The notes beneath the pieces are model-generated. The model ran no database searches. It was not told where the DNA came from and saw nothing but the letters and a program-made list of their open reading frames with translations. Below, piece after piece: positions 34,701 to 46,600 of a stretch of DNA of 64,000 bases (within the stretch, counting starts at the first letter, position 1; each line of letters begins with the position of its first letter). The DNA is from Isoetes taiwanensis (taxonomy: Eukaryota; Streptophyta; Lycopodiopsida; Isoetales; Isoetaceae), in the NCBI GenBank assembly GCA_021234155.1, contig JAJEKV010000036.1:8259426-8323425 (forward strand). Reading direction: 5' to 3'. The position numbers were made by a program, and so were the translations under genes.

Positions 34701-37700
34701 ATTTGACTCCTCGCCAATGGACTCGTAACGCCGACGCTGTTCTCGGGACCAAGTTCCGCGGGCCGTAAGACCACCACCTCCAAGAAGCCAAAGTAGCTCA
34801 CTTCCATCACACTCGTAGTCAATTGGCCTAGGATGTGGATGCGATACCGCCGTGGAGGGCGGAGTGTTTCTTTCTTTGCAAAACCCACCTTGTAACTTGC
34901 TCCCTAGGGTAATTTCGCCATTCCTCGACGATTTGGCAGGTGGTCGATTTGCCATTCCCGAGCCTCCCTGCGTCTCGAACGACAAGACATCATGGGTTTC
35001 TACAAGGCCGACCTCGTGACGCCCGCGTTTGACAAGTTCTCCTGACCGATCTGAATCTTTTGGGCCTTCCCGAAGAGGGGCCCCTGAACGGAGGATCCAA
35101 CGGCCGGATAGGGGAACCGGCCCGGAGGGTGGTCATTAGCGCAGCCCCGGGAGCGCCGCCAGAAGGGCTGCCTCGAACTTTTTTTGATCCCGCCTTTGGG
35201 GTCCTGACTCTCCCTCTTGTGAGGGATCCCCGCAAGGTCCCCGCCTCGCTTTGACTTGGGGAAGGGTGCCACCGGCTGCTGTTCGCAATCCGCTGCCCCG
35301 ACCGCTCTAATGCTAACCCTTTGACCTAGACCTTCTCCTAAAAATTTCAAAATTGGGTCGTGTGCCGAAATGGATTAGATTCCAGCGGGCAAAAAATCAG
35401 AATTTATTTTCGCATAATGCATTAATTGCGAATTTATGAATGTCTTGCCACCGCAAAAGCTCGACTTCTACTTGCCACATCGGGAGGAGGACAGCCCAAA
35501 CTCCGCCCGCCGGGCCTCTTGTTCCGTGATTCTCGGCCGCAGCTTCTGGCCAGTCCTGCGTGCAATGACCAAGTCTCGCCCCCAAAACGCAAAACCCTTC
35601 TAGAACCCGCAACCCACTGTGGTTTACGCTTTGGAGGCCCTCTCCTTGTCGATTCGGGCGGACCTTTGCGCCGCGGACTTGACGTGGAGTGGGGGTGTTG
35701 ACGCCGAGCACGGACCCTAAAAATCCCCCTAAGCCGCTGTCCCCGGACTTCCTCTCCCCAAGGCCCCGGGACCTGACGGGCAACCTCCCTCTCCTGGAAT
35801 CGCGATTTGACTCGCCAATGGACTCCTAACGCCGACGCTGCCCCCTCGGGACCAAGTTCCGCGGGCCGTAAGACCACCCGACCTCCAAGAAGCCAAAGTA
35901 GCTCACTTCCATCACACTCGTAGTCAATTGGCCTAGGATGTGGATGCGGATACCGCCGCGGAGGGCGGAGTGTTTTTTCTTTGCAAAACCGACCTTGTAA
36001 CTTGCTCCCTAGGGTAATTTCGCCATTCCTGACGATTTGGCAGGGTCGATTTGCCATTCCGAGCCTCCCTGCGTCTCGAACGACAAGACATCATGTTTCT
36101 ACAAGGTCGACCTCGTGACGCCCGCGTTTGACAAGTTCTCCCGACCGATCTGAATCTTTTGGGCCTTCCCAAGAGGGGCCCCCCGAACGGAGGATCCAAC
36201 GGCCGGATAGGGGAACCGGCCCGGAGGGTGGTCATTAGCGCAGCCCCTCGGGAGCGCCGCCAGAAGGGCTGCCTCGAACTTTTTGATCCCGCCTCTTGGG
36301 GTCCTGGACTCTCCCCTCTTGTGAGGGATCCCCGCAAGGTCCCCGCCTCGCTTGACTTGGGAAGGGTGCCACCGTTGCCCCGCAACCCGCCGCCCCGACC
36401 GCTCTAATGCTAACCCTTTGACCTAGACCTTCTCCTCAAAAATTTCAAAATTGGGCTCGTGTGTCGAAATGGATTAGGATTCCAGCCGGCAAAAATCAGA
36501 ATTTATTTTCGCATAATGCATTAATTGCGAATTTATGAATGTCTTGCCACCGCAAAAGTTACTCGACTTCTACTTGCCACATCGGGAGGAGGACAGGCCC
36601 AAACTCCGCCCCGCCGGCCTCCCTTGCTCCAGATTCTCTGGCAGCATTTCTGGCCAGTCCCAAGTGCAACAGACCAAGTCTCGCCCCCAAAACGCAAACC
36701 CTTCTAGAACCCGCAACCCACTGTGGTTTACGCTTTTGGAGGCCCTCTCCTTGTCGATTCGGGCGGACCTTGCTCCGCGGACTTGACGTGGAGTGGGGGT
36801 GTTGACGCCAGAGCACGGACCCTAAAATCCCCCTAAGCCGCTGCCCCACTTCCTCTCCCCAAGGCCCCGGGATCTGACGGGCGACCCCTCTCCTCCGGAA
36901 TCGCGATTTGACTCGCCAATGGACTCGAACGCCGACGCTGCCCCCCGGGACCAAGTTCCGCGGGCCGTAAGACCACCCCGACCTCCAAGAAGCCAAAAGT
37001 AGCTCACTTCCATCACACTCGTGAGTCAATTGGCCTAGGATGTGGATGCTGATACCGCCGCGGAGGGCGGAGTGTTTTTTTTTTGCAAAACCGACCTTGT
37101 AACTTGCTCCCTAGGGTAATTTCGCCATTCCGACGATTTGGCAGGGTCGATTTGCCATTCCCGAGCCTCCCGTGCGTCTCGAACGACAAGACACCATGGG
37201 TTTCTACAAGGCCGACTCCTCAGACGCCCGCTGTTTGACAAGTTCTCCCTGACCGATCTGAATCTTTTGGGCCTTCCCCCAAGAGGGGCCCCTGAACGGA
37301 GGATCCAACGGCCGGATAGGGGAACCGGCCCGGAGGGTGGTCATTACGCGGCACCCCGGGAGCCGCCAGAAGGGCTGCCTCGAACTTTTTTTGATCCCGC
37401 CTTGGGGTCCTGGACTCTCCCTCTTGTGAGGGGGATCCCCGCAAGGTCCCCGCCTCGCTTTGACTTGGGGAAGGGTGCCAGCCTGCTGTTCCCCCCAAAA
37501 CCGCCCCCCACCGCTCTAATGCTAACCCTTTGACCTAGACCTTCTCCTCAAAAATTTCAAAATTGGGCCGTGGCCGAAATGGATTAGATTCCAGCCGGCA
37601 AAAAATCAGAATTTATTTTCGTACAATGCATTAATTGCGAATTTATGAATGTCTTGCCATCGCAAAAGCTCCCGACTTTCTACTTGCCACATCGGGAGGA

Positions 37701-38090
37701 GGACAGGCCCAAACTCCGCCCGCCGGGCCTCTTTGTTCCCGTGATTCTCGGCTGCAGCCTTCCTCGCCAGGTCCCAAGTGCAATGCACTGCCCTCGCCCC
37801 CAAAACGCAAACCCTTCTAGAACCCGGGCAACCCACGTGGTTTACGCTTTTGGAGGCCCTCTCCTTGTCGATTCGGGCGGACCTTGCGCCGCGACTTGAC
37901 GTGGAGGGGGGTGTTGACGCCAGATCACGGACCCTAAAATCCCCCTAAGCCGCTTGCCCCAATTTCCTCTCCCAAGGCCCCCGGGACGGGACGGGCGACC
38001 TCCCTCTCCTGAATCGCGATTTGACTCCCCGCCAATGGACTCGTAACGCCGACGCTGCCCTCGGGACCAAGTTCTCAGGACTGTAAAGAC
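25750..38090. repeat. Tandem array of eleven ~1.1 kb units
   Basis: The anchor AAATCAGAATTTATTTTCG recurs about every 1.07-1.13 kb (near 26583, 27656, 28740, 29866, 30964, 32090, 33189, 34306, 35396, 36494, 37606). Each unit also carries TACTTGCCACATCGG, CAAACCCTTCTAGAACC, GTGGGGGTGTTGACGCC, ATCGCGATTTGACTC and (later units) GATCCCCGCAAGGTCC in fixed order. The first units differ in their second half: they repeat the CTTCTAGAA block and carry CCATCATCACAAGCAACCAA instead of the CTCACTTCCATCACACTCGT segment. No unit has a convincing gene; all ORFs are short and shift between units. Copies differ mostly by 1-4 bp gains and losses. Confidence 0.9.
27387..27470. repeat. 42 bp tandem pair within type-A units
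   Basis: The 42 bp unit starting GCTTTTCTCAGAATCATTTA is repeated twice with one change. The same pair occurs again in the next unit at about 28475-28560. Confidence 0.85.
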
Positions 38091-38139
38091 CACTCATGTT
38101 AACCCAACTAAGAAATGAGTTTTAAACGTCACTCCGCAG

Positions 38140-38223
38140 TACATCCGTGATGCGACGCCAATACGCCGCATGCACGCTATTTGTTATAGCGACGCCGCTT
38201 AAACTATTTTTATTTTTGTTGTG
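38140..38223. mobile_element. CACTA-type right terminus with subterminal motif
   Basis: GCGACGCCAATACGCCGCATGC, then TTGTTATAGCGACGCC and a T-rich run ending TGTTGTG at 38223. The final bases are the inverse of the left end CACAACA at 18187. It lies directly after the 1.1 kb array, so the array may be internal to an element of about 20 kb (18187-38223). Confidence 0.5.
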
Positions 38224-38949
38224 TACATGTTTGATAATCGGGGCATGTTTGAGCCTAGACAATGCTTGAGCCTAAGAGGCTTGTTTGAACCTAGGTAGCA
38301 TGTTCGACCCTAAGGGGAAATGCAACGCCTACACGCTCAACATCCTCAGAGGCTCCTCATGGTTCACTCTATGTATTTGGACTTGTTCACCCTACAAAAA
38401 TACCATTATTATTATCCGCTTGAAAGGTAGAGCAAAGATCCACAAATGTAAAGCTAGTGGATAGCATCAAATTAAGCAATGATCAAAGTTAACTTGGTGG
38501 TGGCACCGGGTTTAAGGTTAGAGAAAATCTAAGTAACTAAGATACCATTGAAGACTCTTTGCATGTTCTAGTCTAGAGGCAATGCTTGAGCCTATGTGGC
38601 TTCTTTTTGAGCCCATGTTCCACCGCGCTTTTATTCCTCCTCATATAATGTATACCAAAAGGGGGGGGGGGGGGGAGAAAAAAAGAATTGAATTGAATGG
38701 GTTTTTATTGCACACCTAAGACCAATAGACATAGCCTATCGTAAGGATTGCACCGAGGATGTGCATAATATTTGACATATAGAATTTAATGATCGCCTCC
38801 TCTAGGTGCTAACTAGGAGTCGCCATTGTTAGCATTGCCAACATTTGTATTAAAATGCCCGGCAAGTACATCCAGATTTCGTGGAATTGCTCGTGTAAGA
38901 TGTCGCATGAGAGCCGGTGGTCCAACCTCTTGATGCTCATTTTCCCGTG
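38224..38949. other. Spacer with a G15 tract
   Basis: No gene. It has short reiterations of GCTTGAGCCTA/TTTGAGCCTA near 38250-38300 and an uninterrupted run of 15 G at 38661-38675. Confidence 0.5.
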
Positions 38950-41900
38950 AGTTTGAATGCCTTGATCCGCCAGAGGGCTCTTCGTGACGCTATTGACTCC
39001 TCTAGCACAACACCTTGGAATATTGGGCGCCCCTGTAGTTTGTATGATAAACCACCATGTTGGGTCTTGTCGACGCAGAAAGAAAAAAAAATCTGGGTCA
39101 AAGAAGCCGGACGGAGATTGATATTGATGGTCTAAATTTTGAAGTGGATATGTGTATGTGTGTACCGCTCACGCTTGTCCGAAGGACAAGCCGCCTCACT
39201 ACCGTGGTACATCTTGCTAGAGTTGACAAAAAAAGCCACTTGTTCTATCATACTTTATCAGAGGCCCCGCCCCCTAATTGAAGGTCAAACCAATCGACAT
39301 CGAATATGAAGGTCTTAAAATTGCCACCAACATCCACCTCCATTATAGTCTTTAACCTCCCACCCAATCACGTGGCTTCCCCGACGACACGACGGCAAAC
39401 ACTTGATTGAAACTCCATCGTGAATGATGCCATGACTCGCTAGCCACAAGTCTTCCCCGTGTATGTCAAGAGAACTCACACGATAGTGGGTCCCATGCCA
39501 CCATATCGAGGGAGTAAGATATATACCGGCCAAAAGCACCATTAATGTCAATAGATACAATAACATCAAAAGAAAATACTCGATTTCGACATCAACATAA
39601 TTTGTTGCAACTACCTTTTTCATGACACCTTGTGCGTATGCCCATTCCGTAGTCCGTAATATACTCCCCTTGTGATATGCATCGGCCAAAGCCTCAGTAG
39701 TACCCATTCTCTTTCCATCTTGTCCCAAGGGGTTCATATCCATCGTGGTACGGGCTCGCCTATTATGTCGCTCCATTCATGCCTCTTCTTTCCATTTCTT
39801 CCTTTATGCTCTCATAACGAAAGCAATCCATTTTGCCATTGGTGCCGAATTGTAAAGAAGAAATTGATTAACCTTAATGATCATATCAGCGGAAATGACT
39901 TCTCGTGATACCATTGCCTTCCGCCACTACCCCCACAATCTTCGCCCCTTCATCACTCCATAAGCGAGGTGCATCCGGATGTACGGGCGGAAATATATTC
40001 TCACATATAGAAAAGTGACTCTTTCGCAGCCATCCCTCTCGCCATACTACCTTCGTGACGCTCTTTGACGCACCATATCCTTCAATACCTTCATAAACCT
40101 TTCCAAGAAAAACATCCATCCGGCATGTACAGCTCCCCGCGAGCTCCACTTCCTCAATAAGATGTACCAAAAGATGGGTTTGATCACAAGAAAGCTCGAG
40201 GGAAACTCCTTCTCCAACAAGCAACATGCCTCCGCCATTTTCACTTTCATCTCTTCAATTTCGCCTTTCTAAGATAGTTTTTTACACATCCACCTATGAG
40301 GTCCAAAACAAAAAACTTAGCCACAAATAAAATAGACGGGGACCACTAAATCAACATGGGTAACAACCTTATGACCTTTGATAGGGCACTTATTGCCTCC
40401 AATGGTCCCTTTGTCTAAAACTCCCCTAAAGGTCGTGGGCATGAAGAACTCGCATGATCCAAACACCAAATATAAGTTATGGGTTACATTTTATAGTAGT
40501 GCATATATATGTGGACTTCAATTGCTTACATGCAAGAACTTATGCCACCATGGGACTTTAAACCACCAGCCCCCACTACTTGTGAATGCGGTTCGCAATG
40601 ATTGCATGTAACCAGCTTGGTGTTCTAAGGGCCCTTAAATCATCATAAATAGCTCGATGGTCAGACCTAGCAATAACCCATTTTGCCGGAGGAAGTGGTT
40701 GCCCTTCACCCTGATCCATGCCTCTTTCTTTGTATTACTTACCTTAAGGTCCATCCCGCATTTGTTGTGTCTTTTGACCAAATACATGCTTCCATAAAGA
40801 GTTTCCCACGCTCTTGAAGATATGCATCGGGTCTAAAAGGTGTTGAATCAATAGGTCGGTCCAATATGGTAGTCTATAAAAAATGTACTTCCTTTTCATA
40901 TTGGCAAGAAAGACTTCCTCCTCCGCCGCTTCCTCGCCACCATCAGATAATTCCTCATCCTCACCGCCTAGGGTCGGCCACGACCTCCTCACCGCAGTGT
41001 GCCCCCACGGATTTCCCTTGGATTTTCCCCTTTCCTTCTTATCCCAACGCCACCCCATTCTCGTGATGGTAATTCTCGCTTGGTGGTTCTCAGATAGTCT
41101 ACAAAGTACACCAATTGTGCACGCCGCTCAAGGTGCGCGAGCTGCAAATACTTCCTAAAACCCTCAGATACTACTTTCTTCGATGCTTAGAGTGACGGTG
41201 CTGCAACTTTTCCCCACATATCATGCAAGGGAAGTGCCCCGATGTCTTAAACCCGTAACACTCTAAGAAACCCGTGAAAGTCATGCATAGTCCACAATAG
41301 TATACCTCTAAGATTAAAAACGCCATTTTTATGGGCATCGAGACCTGAATACCGTGTTCCACAAAGGGAGTAACTCATCCACAATTATTCTTAGGTACAC
41401 ATCTAAATTACTTGGTTTTTTCTTCCCGTGTATCAATAAAGTCATCATAATGTGCCCACTCTTCATCAACAACCATGGGGTATGTTGTAGTTCACTATCA
41501 TCATCGCCATGTAGACCATGCAAATGATTGTGTACCATATGGGTTTACGCCATCGGTGGCAGTGCCCAAACGCACGCTACGTGGTTCTTTTCAAAGTCGC
41601 CATGTCGCATCGACATGCTTCCAAGCCGCACTGCCGCCGGACTCGTGATCACATCATCACTAGATGCATGTGTAGCCGCGGAAGTCCATTAGGCTAGCCA
41701 ATGTCTTGCAACTAACATCAACTTTAACCTATAGAATAAATTATAGGCAACATATAAGTACCGAAAATAAGTGAATTTACAACTATTTGTAAGAAGTGGT
41801 GATGCATATACCTTGGGATTATTGGAAAGTGTCAATAACCTTCCTCGAGGTACCGCTTTTTCCCTTTAGGTCATTCCCAGATTCTCGCTCATTACATACG

Positions 41901-42640
41901 GTGACAATGAGTGGACTTCTCATGCTCTAAGGGGGATAGAAGATCATACAATCATTTGGACATGCATGTATGACTTTATAACCAAGGCCGGGCCGCTTGA
42001 ATCATTTTCTTAACTTGAGATCCGGCTTTAGGGGCATATTGTTCTTCTCTCGAAGGATCTTCTCGCAATAACCTCGCGATCTAAGAGTGGTAAGATAAAA
42101 GATGGAGATGGTGGTAAGATAGAAAGACTTGATAAGTATGTCACCTCAATAGAGCAGAGACACTTGCATTGCTCCACTTGAACTTGGTTTGGAGATTGAG
42201 AATTAGCAGTGCACGCCGACAAACGAGGTTCGAGACGCAGAAATAATCAAGCTTTCGCTTCGATAACAATAGGGTCATCGCCAAGACGACCAATCCTCGG
42301 CGGTATCCCACATCTTCTACCATATCCTCTCCACCACCATCCTCGACATCATCTAAATCAATATCGTAATTTTGAAGAGCTGCAAACATATCGAAAGCAT
42401 CGCCGCACAATAAAGACTTCGCTTTCTGTTCGCTAATAGTTTCATCCTCTTCATATTGATCGTATGCAATATCTTCATATTGGTGCGCCTCGCTTGAAAT
42501 TCACTTACGATATAGGTTTCCCTTTGCCCGTAAATCTTAGAACTAATGGATCGGATGGAGACCGCCTCAATGAGTTCATTAACCAGAGTAACGATAACCA
42601 TCATGTCAAATAATGTAATAAGTATAAAATACATACAACC
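38950..42640 (-). pseudogene. TNP2-type CACTA transposase, decayed
   Basis: Read on the minus strand from 42640 down, the parts come in family order. There is an acidic N-terminal stretch (DLDDVEDGGGEDMVEDV), then LQTKFKWSNASVSALLR (42141-42195), GLGYKVIHACPNDCMIF (about 41940-41990), and GKKKPSNLDVYLRIIVDELL (about 41370-41430). A Cys/His segment (GHFPCMICGEKLQHRHSKH, 41171-41250) follows, then YRLPYWTDLLIQHLLDPMHI (about 40830-40890). Next are a DUF4218-like domain (LLVHLIEEVELAGSC, about 40125-40170) and a C-terminal domain with TFIFDVDWFD (about 39280-39310). This order is that of Transposase_21 (TNP2) proteins, which cut CACTA ends. Many stops and frameshifts break it. The length of the remnant fits a full-length original gene. 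Confidence 0.85.
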
Positions 42641-42660
42641 ATTTGTATAGACTCACTTAA

Positions 42661-42760
42661 TGACAAAAACATATTAAAAAAAAAAAAAAAAAACCTCTTT
42701 ATTCCTTTTTTTAGTACAACAATACTATTGTTCCATCTCAAATGGGAGAGGTCTATCATA
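42661..42760. other. A18 tract and spacer
   Basis: A run of 18 A at 42676-42693 lies between the transposase remnant and the SET-like fragment. It could be a trace of a retrocopied insertion or simple slippage. Confidence 0.4.
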
Positions 42761-43050
42761 GCTTATAGTTGATGAATAACTCATCTCCAATGTTTATGCT
42801 TTTAATAGCACACACCATGATATATCCGCTTTTTACAGATCTTGTAAAAAATCTTCCTCCCTCCTTGACACTCTAAAAATTCACAATTGCATCGCCACGG
42901 TTGTCAATAGAACTGTTGATGAACCCCGCAATATTGCCATGAACCCCCGGGCCGACCATCAATAAACTTCAACTCCTCATCACATGCCCCCACAAATATC
43001 GACGCGAAAGATTGAATTCATTCCATAAATCCTCATACGCCAAGCATATT
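42761..43050 (-). pseudogene. SET-domain fragment (captured gene)
   Basis: On the minus strand, pieces read EELKFIDGRPG, GNIAGFINSSIDNRGDAIVN, one in-frame TAG, then MVCAIKSINIGDELFINYK. The order Ile-Asp-Gly ... Gly-Asn-Ile-Ala-x-Phe-Ile-Asn ... Gly-Asp-Glu-Leu-Phe-Ile-x-Tyr matches the C-terminal half of the SET methyltransferase fold, including its substrate- and cofactor-binding part. Plant-type proteins of this form methylate lysines. The fragment lies upstream of the transposase on the same strand and looks like host sequence picked up by the CACTA element. Confidence 0.6.
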
Positions 43051-43847
43051 TAGTCAAAGTTTGCCAAGTTTTCCAATCGCATTCGGACCTGATATGGCAT
43101 TAATGGAATGTGGGTATCTCGCCCACTTCTATACGCTGCGTTTGAGATAAGGCCAATCCAAATTTTCGACAAATGCGGCTCCGCGATAATGATGTATCTT
43201 CTTCCCCAATAAGCAAATTCTTGATCCATAGGGATAGGTAAGCCCACCGCCACAAGCCAAATGTCTTGGCGGTGCCTAACAAAGGGTCTGACTAATCTTT
43301 GCAATTCTTCAGAATTTCACGCCGGCAAAGGAGGCCAAGCCGCTCTTGGGAAATGTGCGACACATGCAATGTTCTCATGATTGTAGCCCTTCGTGTTCTT
43401 TTCACGCAGGGGGAACACTCACCCGCTGAGCCGCACCCATCCACATTATTGATGAATCGGGTTACCGCTTCGGCCATATGCCTCTATGGACAACATTAAA
43501 CCAAAATCCACATCTAGTTTGAGGAGACATCAAAGATCATCTACCTACATATTTAGATATCATAAACATCTTGAATATATACTTAAACCGAGAGATACTT
43601 TTAAAAAAAAAAAATAATAATTGTATACCAACCTCGATATCCATGACGAAAGCATCGATCCGTGGGTTGTTCAAATGTACCAAATCTTATCGATGGTCTT
43701 CAACAACCGCTCTAAGTCGCCTCTTCAGCCCCATACATCTTTTTACAATCGCAAACTATTTTGTCCCTCCGCCAATTACAAAAGGTAAGTACTATATAAT
43801 CGCATAATAGTTTGAACGCCGTGGATAGATACAATATATGGTAGTAT
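43051..43847. other. Unrecognised minus-strand coding-like stretch
   Basis: Minus-strand frames at 43050-43304 and 43292-43477 look codon-like and lie directly upstream of the SET fragment, so they may be the N-terminal part of the same captured gene. No motif is recognised. 43480-43847 shows nothing. Confidence 0.3.
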
Positions 43848-43890
43848 AAACCCTAAACCCTAAACCCTAAACCCTAAACCCTAAATCCTA
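43848..43890. repeat. Interstitial telomere repeat (CCCTAAA)n
   Basis: About five and a half exact copies of AAACCCT in a row, then one variant (AAATCCT). This is the plant telomere sequence. The run is too short to be a telomere and is an interstitial remnant or a repair filler. Confidence 0.9.
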
Positions 43891-43899
43891 AATGGATGT

Positions 43900-44215
43900 A
43901 ATTGGGGTCTCGACACGAGTCCTCTCCACTCAAGGTGAAGCCGACCATGCCCTTTCCCCGAAAGTAATGACCCTTATATAAGTTTCAATTTCAATAAAGA
44001 TCTTTTGAGACGCCAGCTAGCCCCCGATACATAGAGTCCCTCCACTCAAGGTGAAGTCGACATATGACCTTGACTACGCCGACACCTCAATTTTGTAATC
44101 TACATTGTACTTAGTAAGGTATGAAGGTGAGTTTGGGCCTGCACACACCGGGTCCTTCCACTCAAGGTGGAGGCGACCGCGTCCTTGACCAAAAACACCT
44201 GCTTTTTTACTACCG
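43900..44215. repeat. Second set of stem-loop repeat blocks
   Basis: Three blocks related to those at 24060-24460, with TCCACTCAAGGTG(A/G)AG stem-loops followed by (C/G)GACC or CGACAT and CCTTGACC/GACCTTGACTA. Both sets lie between minus-strand transposon genes and a CATGCGACG cluster. Confidence 0.65.
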
Positions 44216-44509
44216 CAAGACACGCCCTTCCCTAGTTTATATATGTCTAGGCTACTAAATACAAGAATCAAGAACTTACATGTGATCGGCCTCCGCATAT
44301 CCAAATCCCCCGGTGGTAAGACAAAGATCAATCTGGCTCCCCGCCATCTCCAAAGGCCGATCATGCCGATGACCATGGTGATCCATGTAGGGCAGAACAA
44401 GTATAAGATATGGTTAAAAAGAAGAACACCAAAGGCGCTTAGGCCGGAAGAGGAGCCAAAAGAAAATAACAATGAAGGCCGAAAAAAAAAGTTGTTTATA
44501 TAGAATCTT
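44216..44509. other. Spacer, no gene
   Basis: No coding signal. The sequence becomes purine-rich towards 44500, before the next subterminal cluster. Confidence 0.35.
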
Positions 44510-44990
44510 TAACGCCGCGATAAGCGACGGGACGCCGCCGGCGACGAGTGTCAATCCGGCACATGCCAAGTCACCTACGACTTGGCAAAGACACCGCAAG
44601 TACGCATGCACGTCGTCGTGACGCTCGTCAGACCACGCCGCATGCGACGATAGTCAATCTGGCCAAAATCCAGTCACATGCGACCGGCAAAGCACGCGGG
44701 CAAGTACGCATCGACGGTCTTTATGTTCTCAGACAAATGTCACATGACGCCGCATGCGACGCCCGACATTTGTCGTGACATTTGTCGCGACATTTGCCTG
44801 CTATGAAATTTATGTATACCTATGTCGCTCGAAAGCAACCTAAAATCTGAAAGCAAGTTTTGTGTAACAACCTAAAAATCTCGGCAGATACCTCAAAACA
44901 CTTGAACATAGCTTGATTAGTCGCATCACGAGCAAATTATGCGATGTGTCCGACATTTGCCGTGACATTTGTCGTGGACGATGCCTGTGG
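44510..44990. repeat. Internal CACTA subterminal-type cluster
   Basis: Contains TTTAACGCCGCGATAAGCGACG, two CACGCCGCATGCGACG-type motifs (about 44634 and 44749), a duplicated CAAGTACGCATG/CAAGTACGCATCGACG segment, and repeats of GACATTTGTCGTGACATTTG. TTTAACGCC...AGCGACG resembles the inner part of the left terminus at 18205, so another element may begin near here. Confidence 0.5.
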
Positions 44991-45245
44991 GGCGATGGCA
45001 TTTTTAGGCAAATTTTGATCGACGCTTTTAACACATGGGACATTAATGCCTTGATTTGCAAGGAGTCGCCGGGCGCTTCTCCCACTATGCCGACACCAAG
45101 TTCCTCATTCAGATTGCATTTTGTTGCTTCTCTAAAGATGTTGGACTCGAGGATATGGGAGTCCCACTTTTTGACTACCCAATATTCTCGCTGTAGAAAT
45201 TCTAGGGTAAATCCATATGTCATTTCTAATTCTTTTTTTCTTTCT
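44991..45245 (-). pseudogene. Unrecognised minus-strand fragment
   Basis: A minus-strand frame from about 45223 (with WVVKKWDSHILESNIFREA) is codon-like for roughly 75 residues before running into the subterminal repeats. No family is recognised. It may be another captured exon. Confidence 0.25.
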
Positions 45246-45650
45246 CCTCGATCAACCGTAAGTTAAATTATGAGCTCAAAAAATTCTCGATCAACCATCT
45301 CCAACTCCATGTCCATCACTAAATTCATCCGCTTTTTTCAAAATACCCATAGCACAAATAGGCCTATACAAATTAAAACAAGCAATATTATTGTCATATC
45401 CTTATTCATCGTGGCATTCATCTTCTTGATATCCATCCCGATCATATTCATCTTCTTCATATTTTTATCTTCAAATTCCATTTTGAAAAACTCCGATTTC
45501 GTAAATCTATATCATATCATATATCCAGCTTTTTGTATTCTACATCATGCTTATATACATAAGGCAAAGGCCTCAAAAATTCGATCAACCATAAGCTAAA
45601 TTCGAGCTCAAAAAATTCGATCAACCAGAGCTAATCTGAGCTCAAAACTA
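45246..45650. repeat. Short dispersed repeat (TCGATCAACC...GAGCTCAAAA)
   Basis: A ~35-45 bp unit with TCGATCAACC and GAGCTCAAAAAATTC occurs at about 45248, 45580 and 45615, with one half-unit at 45283. Confidence 0.65.
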
Positions 45651-46600
45651 CCATATTATAGTTATATCAAAAGATAGAATTTAAGTTGCTTCAATACCAA
45701 ATATCGACTCCAAAACAAAATCAAAACTTTCTCAAGAAAGGGTCAAGCATCCTCGTGATCAACATCAGAATTTCCAAAGACCAGCAGGGATCCCTTCGCC
45801 ACCGATGTAAAATTTTTTACCTTGATATCTCTCTCAAACGAAAACCACATCATTCACCGCAAATTCTTTTGCCTTGACAAACCTCGCCCCAAAATTTTTG
45901 CGAAGACATAACTTTGCTAACTATCCCAATAACAAGATCTAAATTTCCACATGCATTGATTTTAATCTATAAACGTAAGCATCTTACCTTTTTTTTCTCC
46001 ACAATTCCATCGCAGGCAAATGTGCTTCGCTGCTGATTTTGAAATGACGAAATAAAACAAAAAATCCAACGCAAATCGCTTATCAAATCAAGTCGCCACT
46101 TGGTTGCACAAGCACTAAATGAAATGCCGCCTCAAGGACTTTCTTATCTAACCAATCTACACTATCTTGAGAGCTAACTAGATCCACCACGTAAATATCC
46201 GTGGAGTGTCTAGCATAATATCCTCTAGGGTCAACTTTTGTGGCACGCATGGCTCAAGATCAAACGCGAATCCAAGCTCTCTAAAAGATGACGCCAAGAT
46301 CATTTTCTATACCCTTGCCAACCCCCATCGAAAAAACTACGAATATCTTCGCCACACCGAGATTATTTGCGTGGTCGAACTTGATAAGAATGCATTCGCC
46401 GCAGCCTACAAGCCGAGACTCATTTGTGCACAAATCCCATATTAGCCATTCGCAACCTGACCGATAAATTGGTTAGAATATTAGAATACAATTGCAGAGA
46501 TGAAGAAGCAAAATCTAGACAATGACCGATAACAATAGAACTTCAAGCACCGTGTATGACTAGATATATTATTATTTCATATTTTATAGCCGCAAATTGA
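45651..46600. other. No recognised gene; possible flank of the SNF2 fragment
   Basis: A plus-strand frame at 46206-46445 (79 codons) may be an upstream exon of the SNF2-like fragment, but it shows no motif I can name. The rest shows nothing. Confidence 0.3.

Noticed and set aside
34370-34888. 100-200 codon frames within the 1.1 kb array
   Set aside because: They change frame and length from unit to unit and show no conserved product, so they are chance frames in GC-rich repeats.
25750-38090. Ribosomal DNA or 5S array
   Set aside because: Unit length and GC could suggest it, but no conserved rRNA sequence is recognisable.
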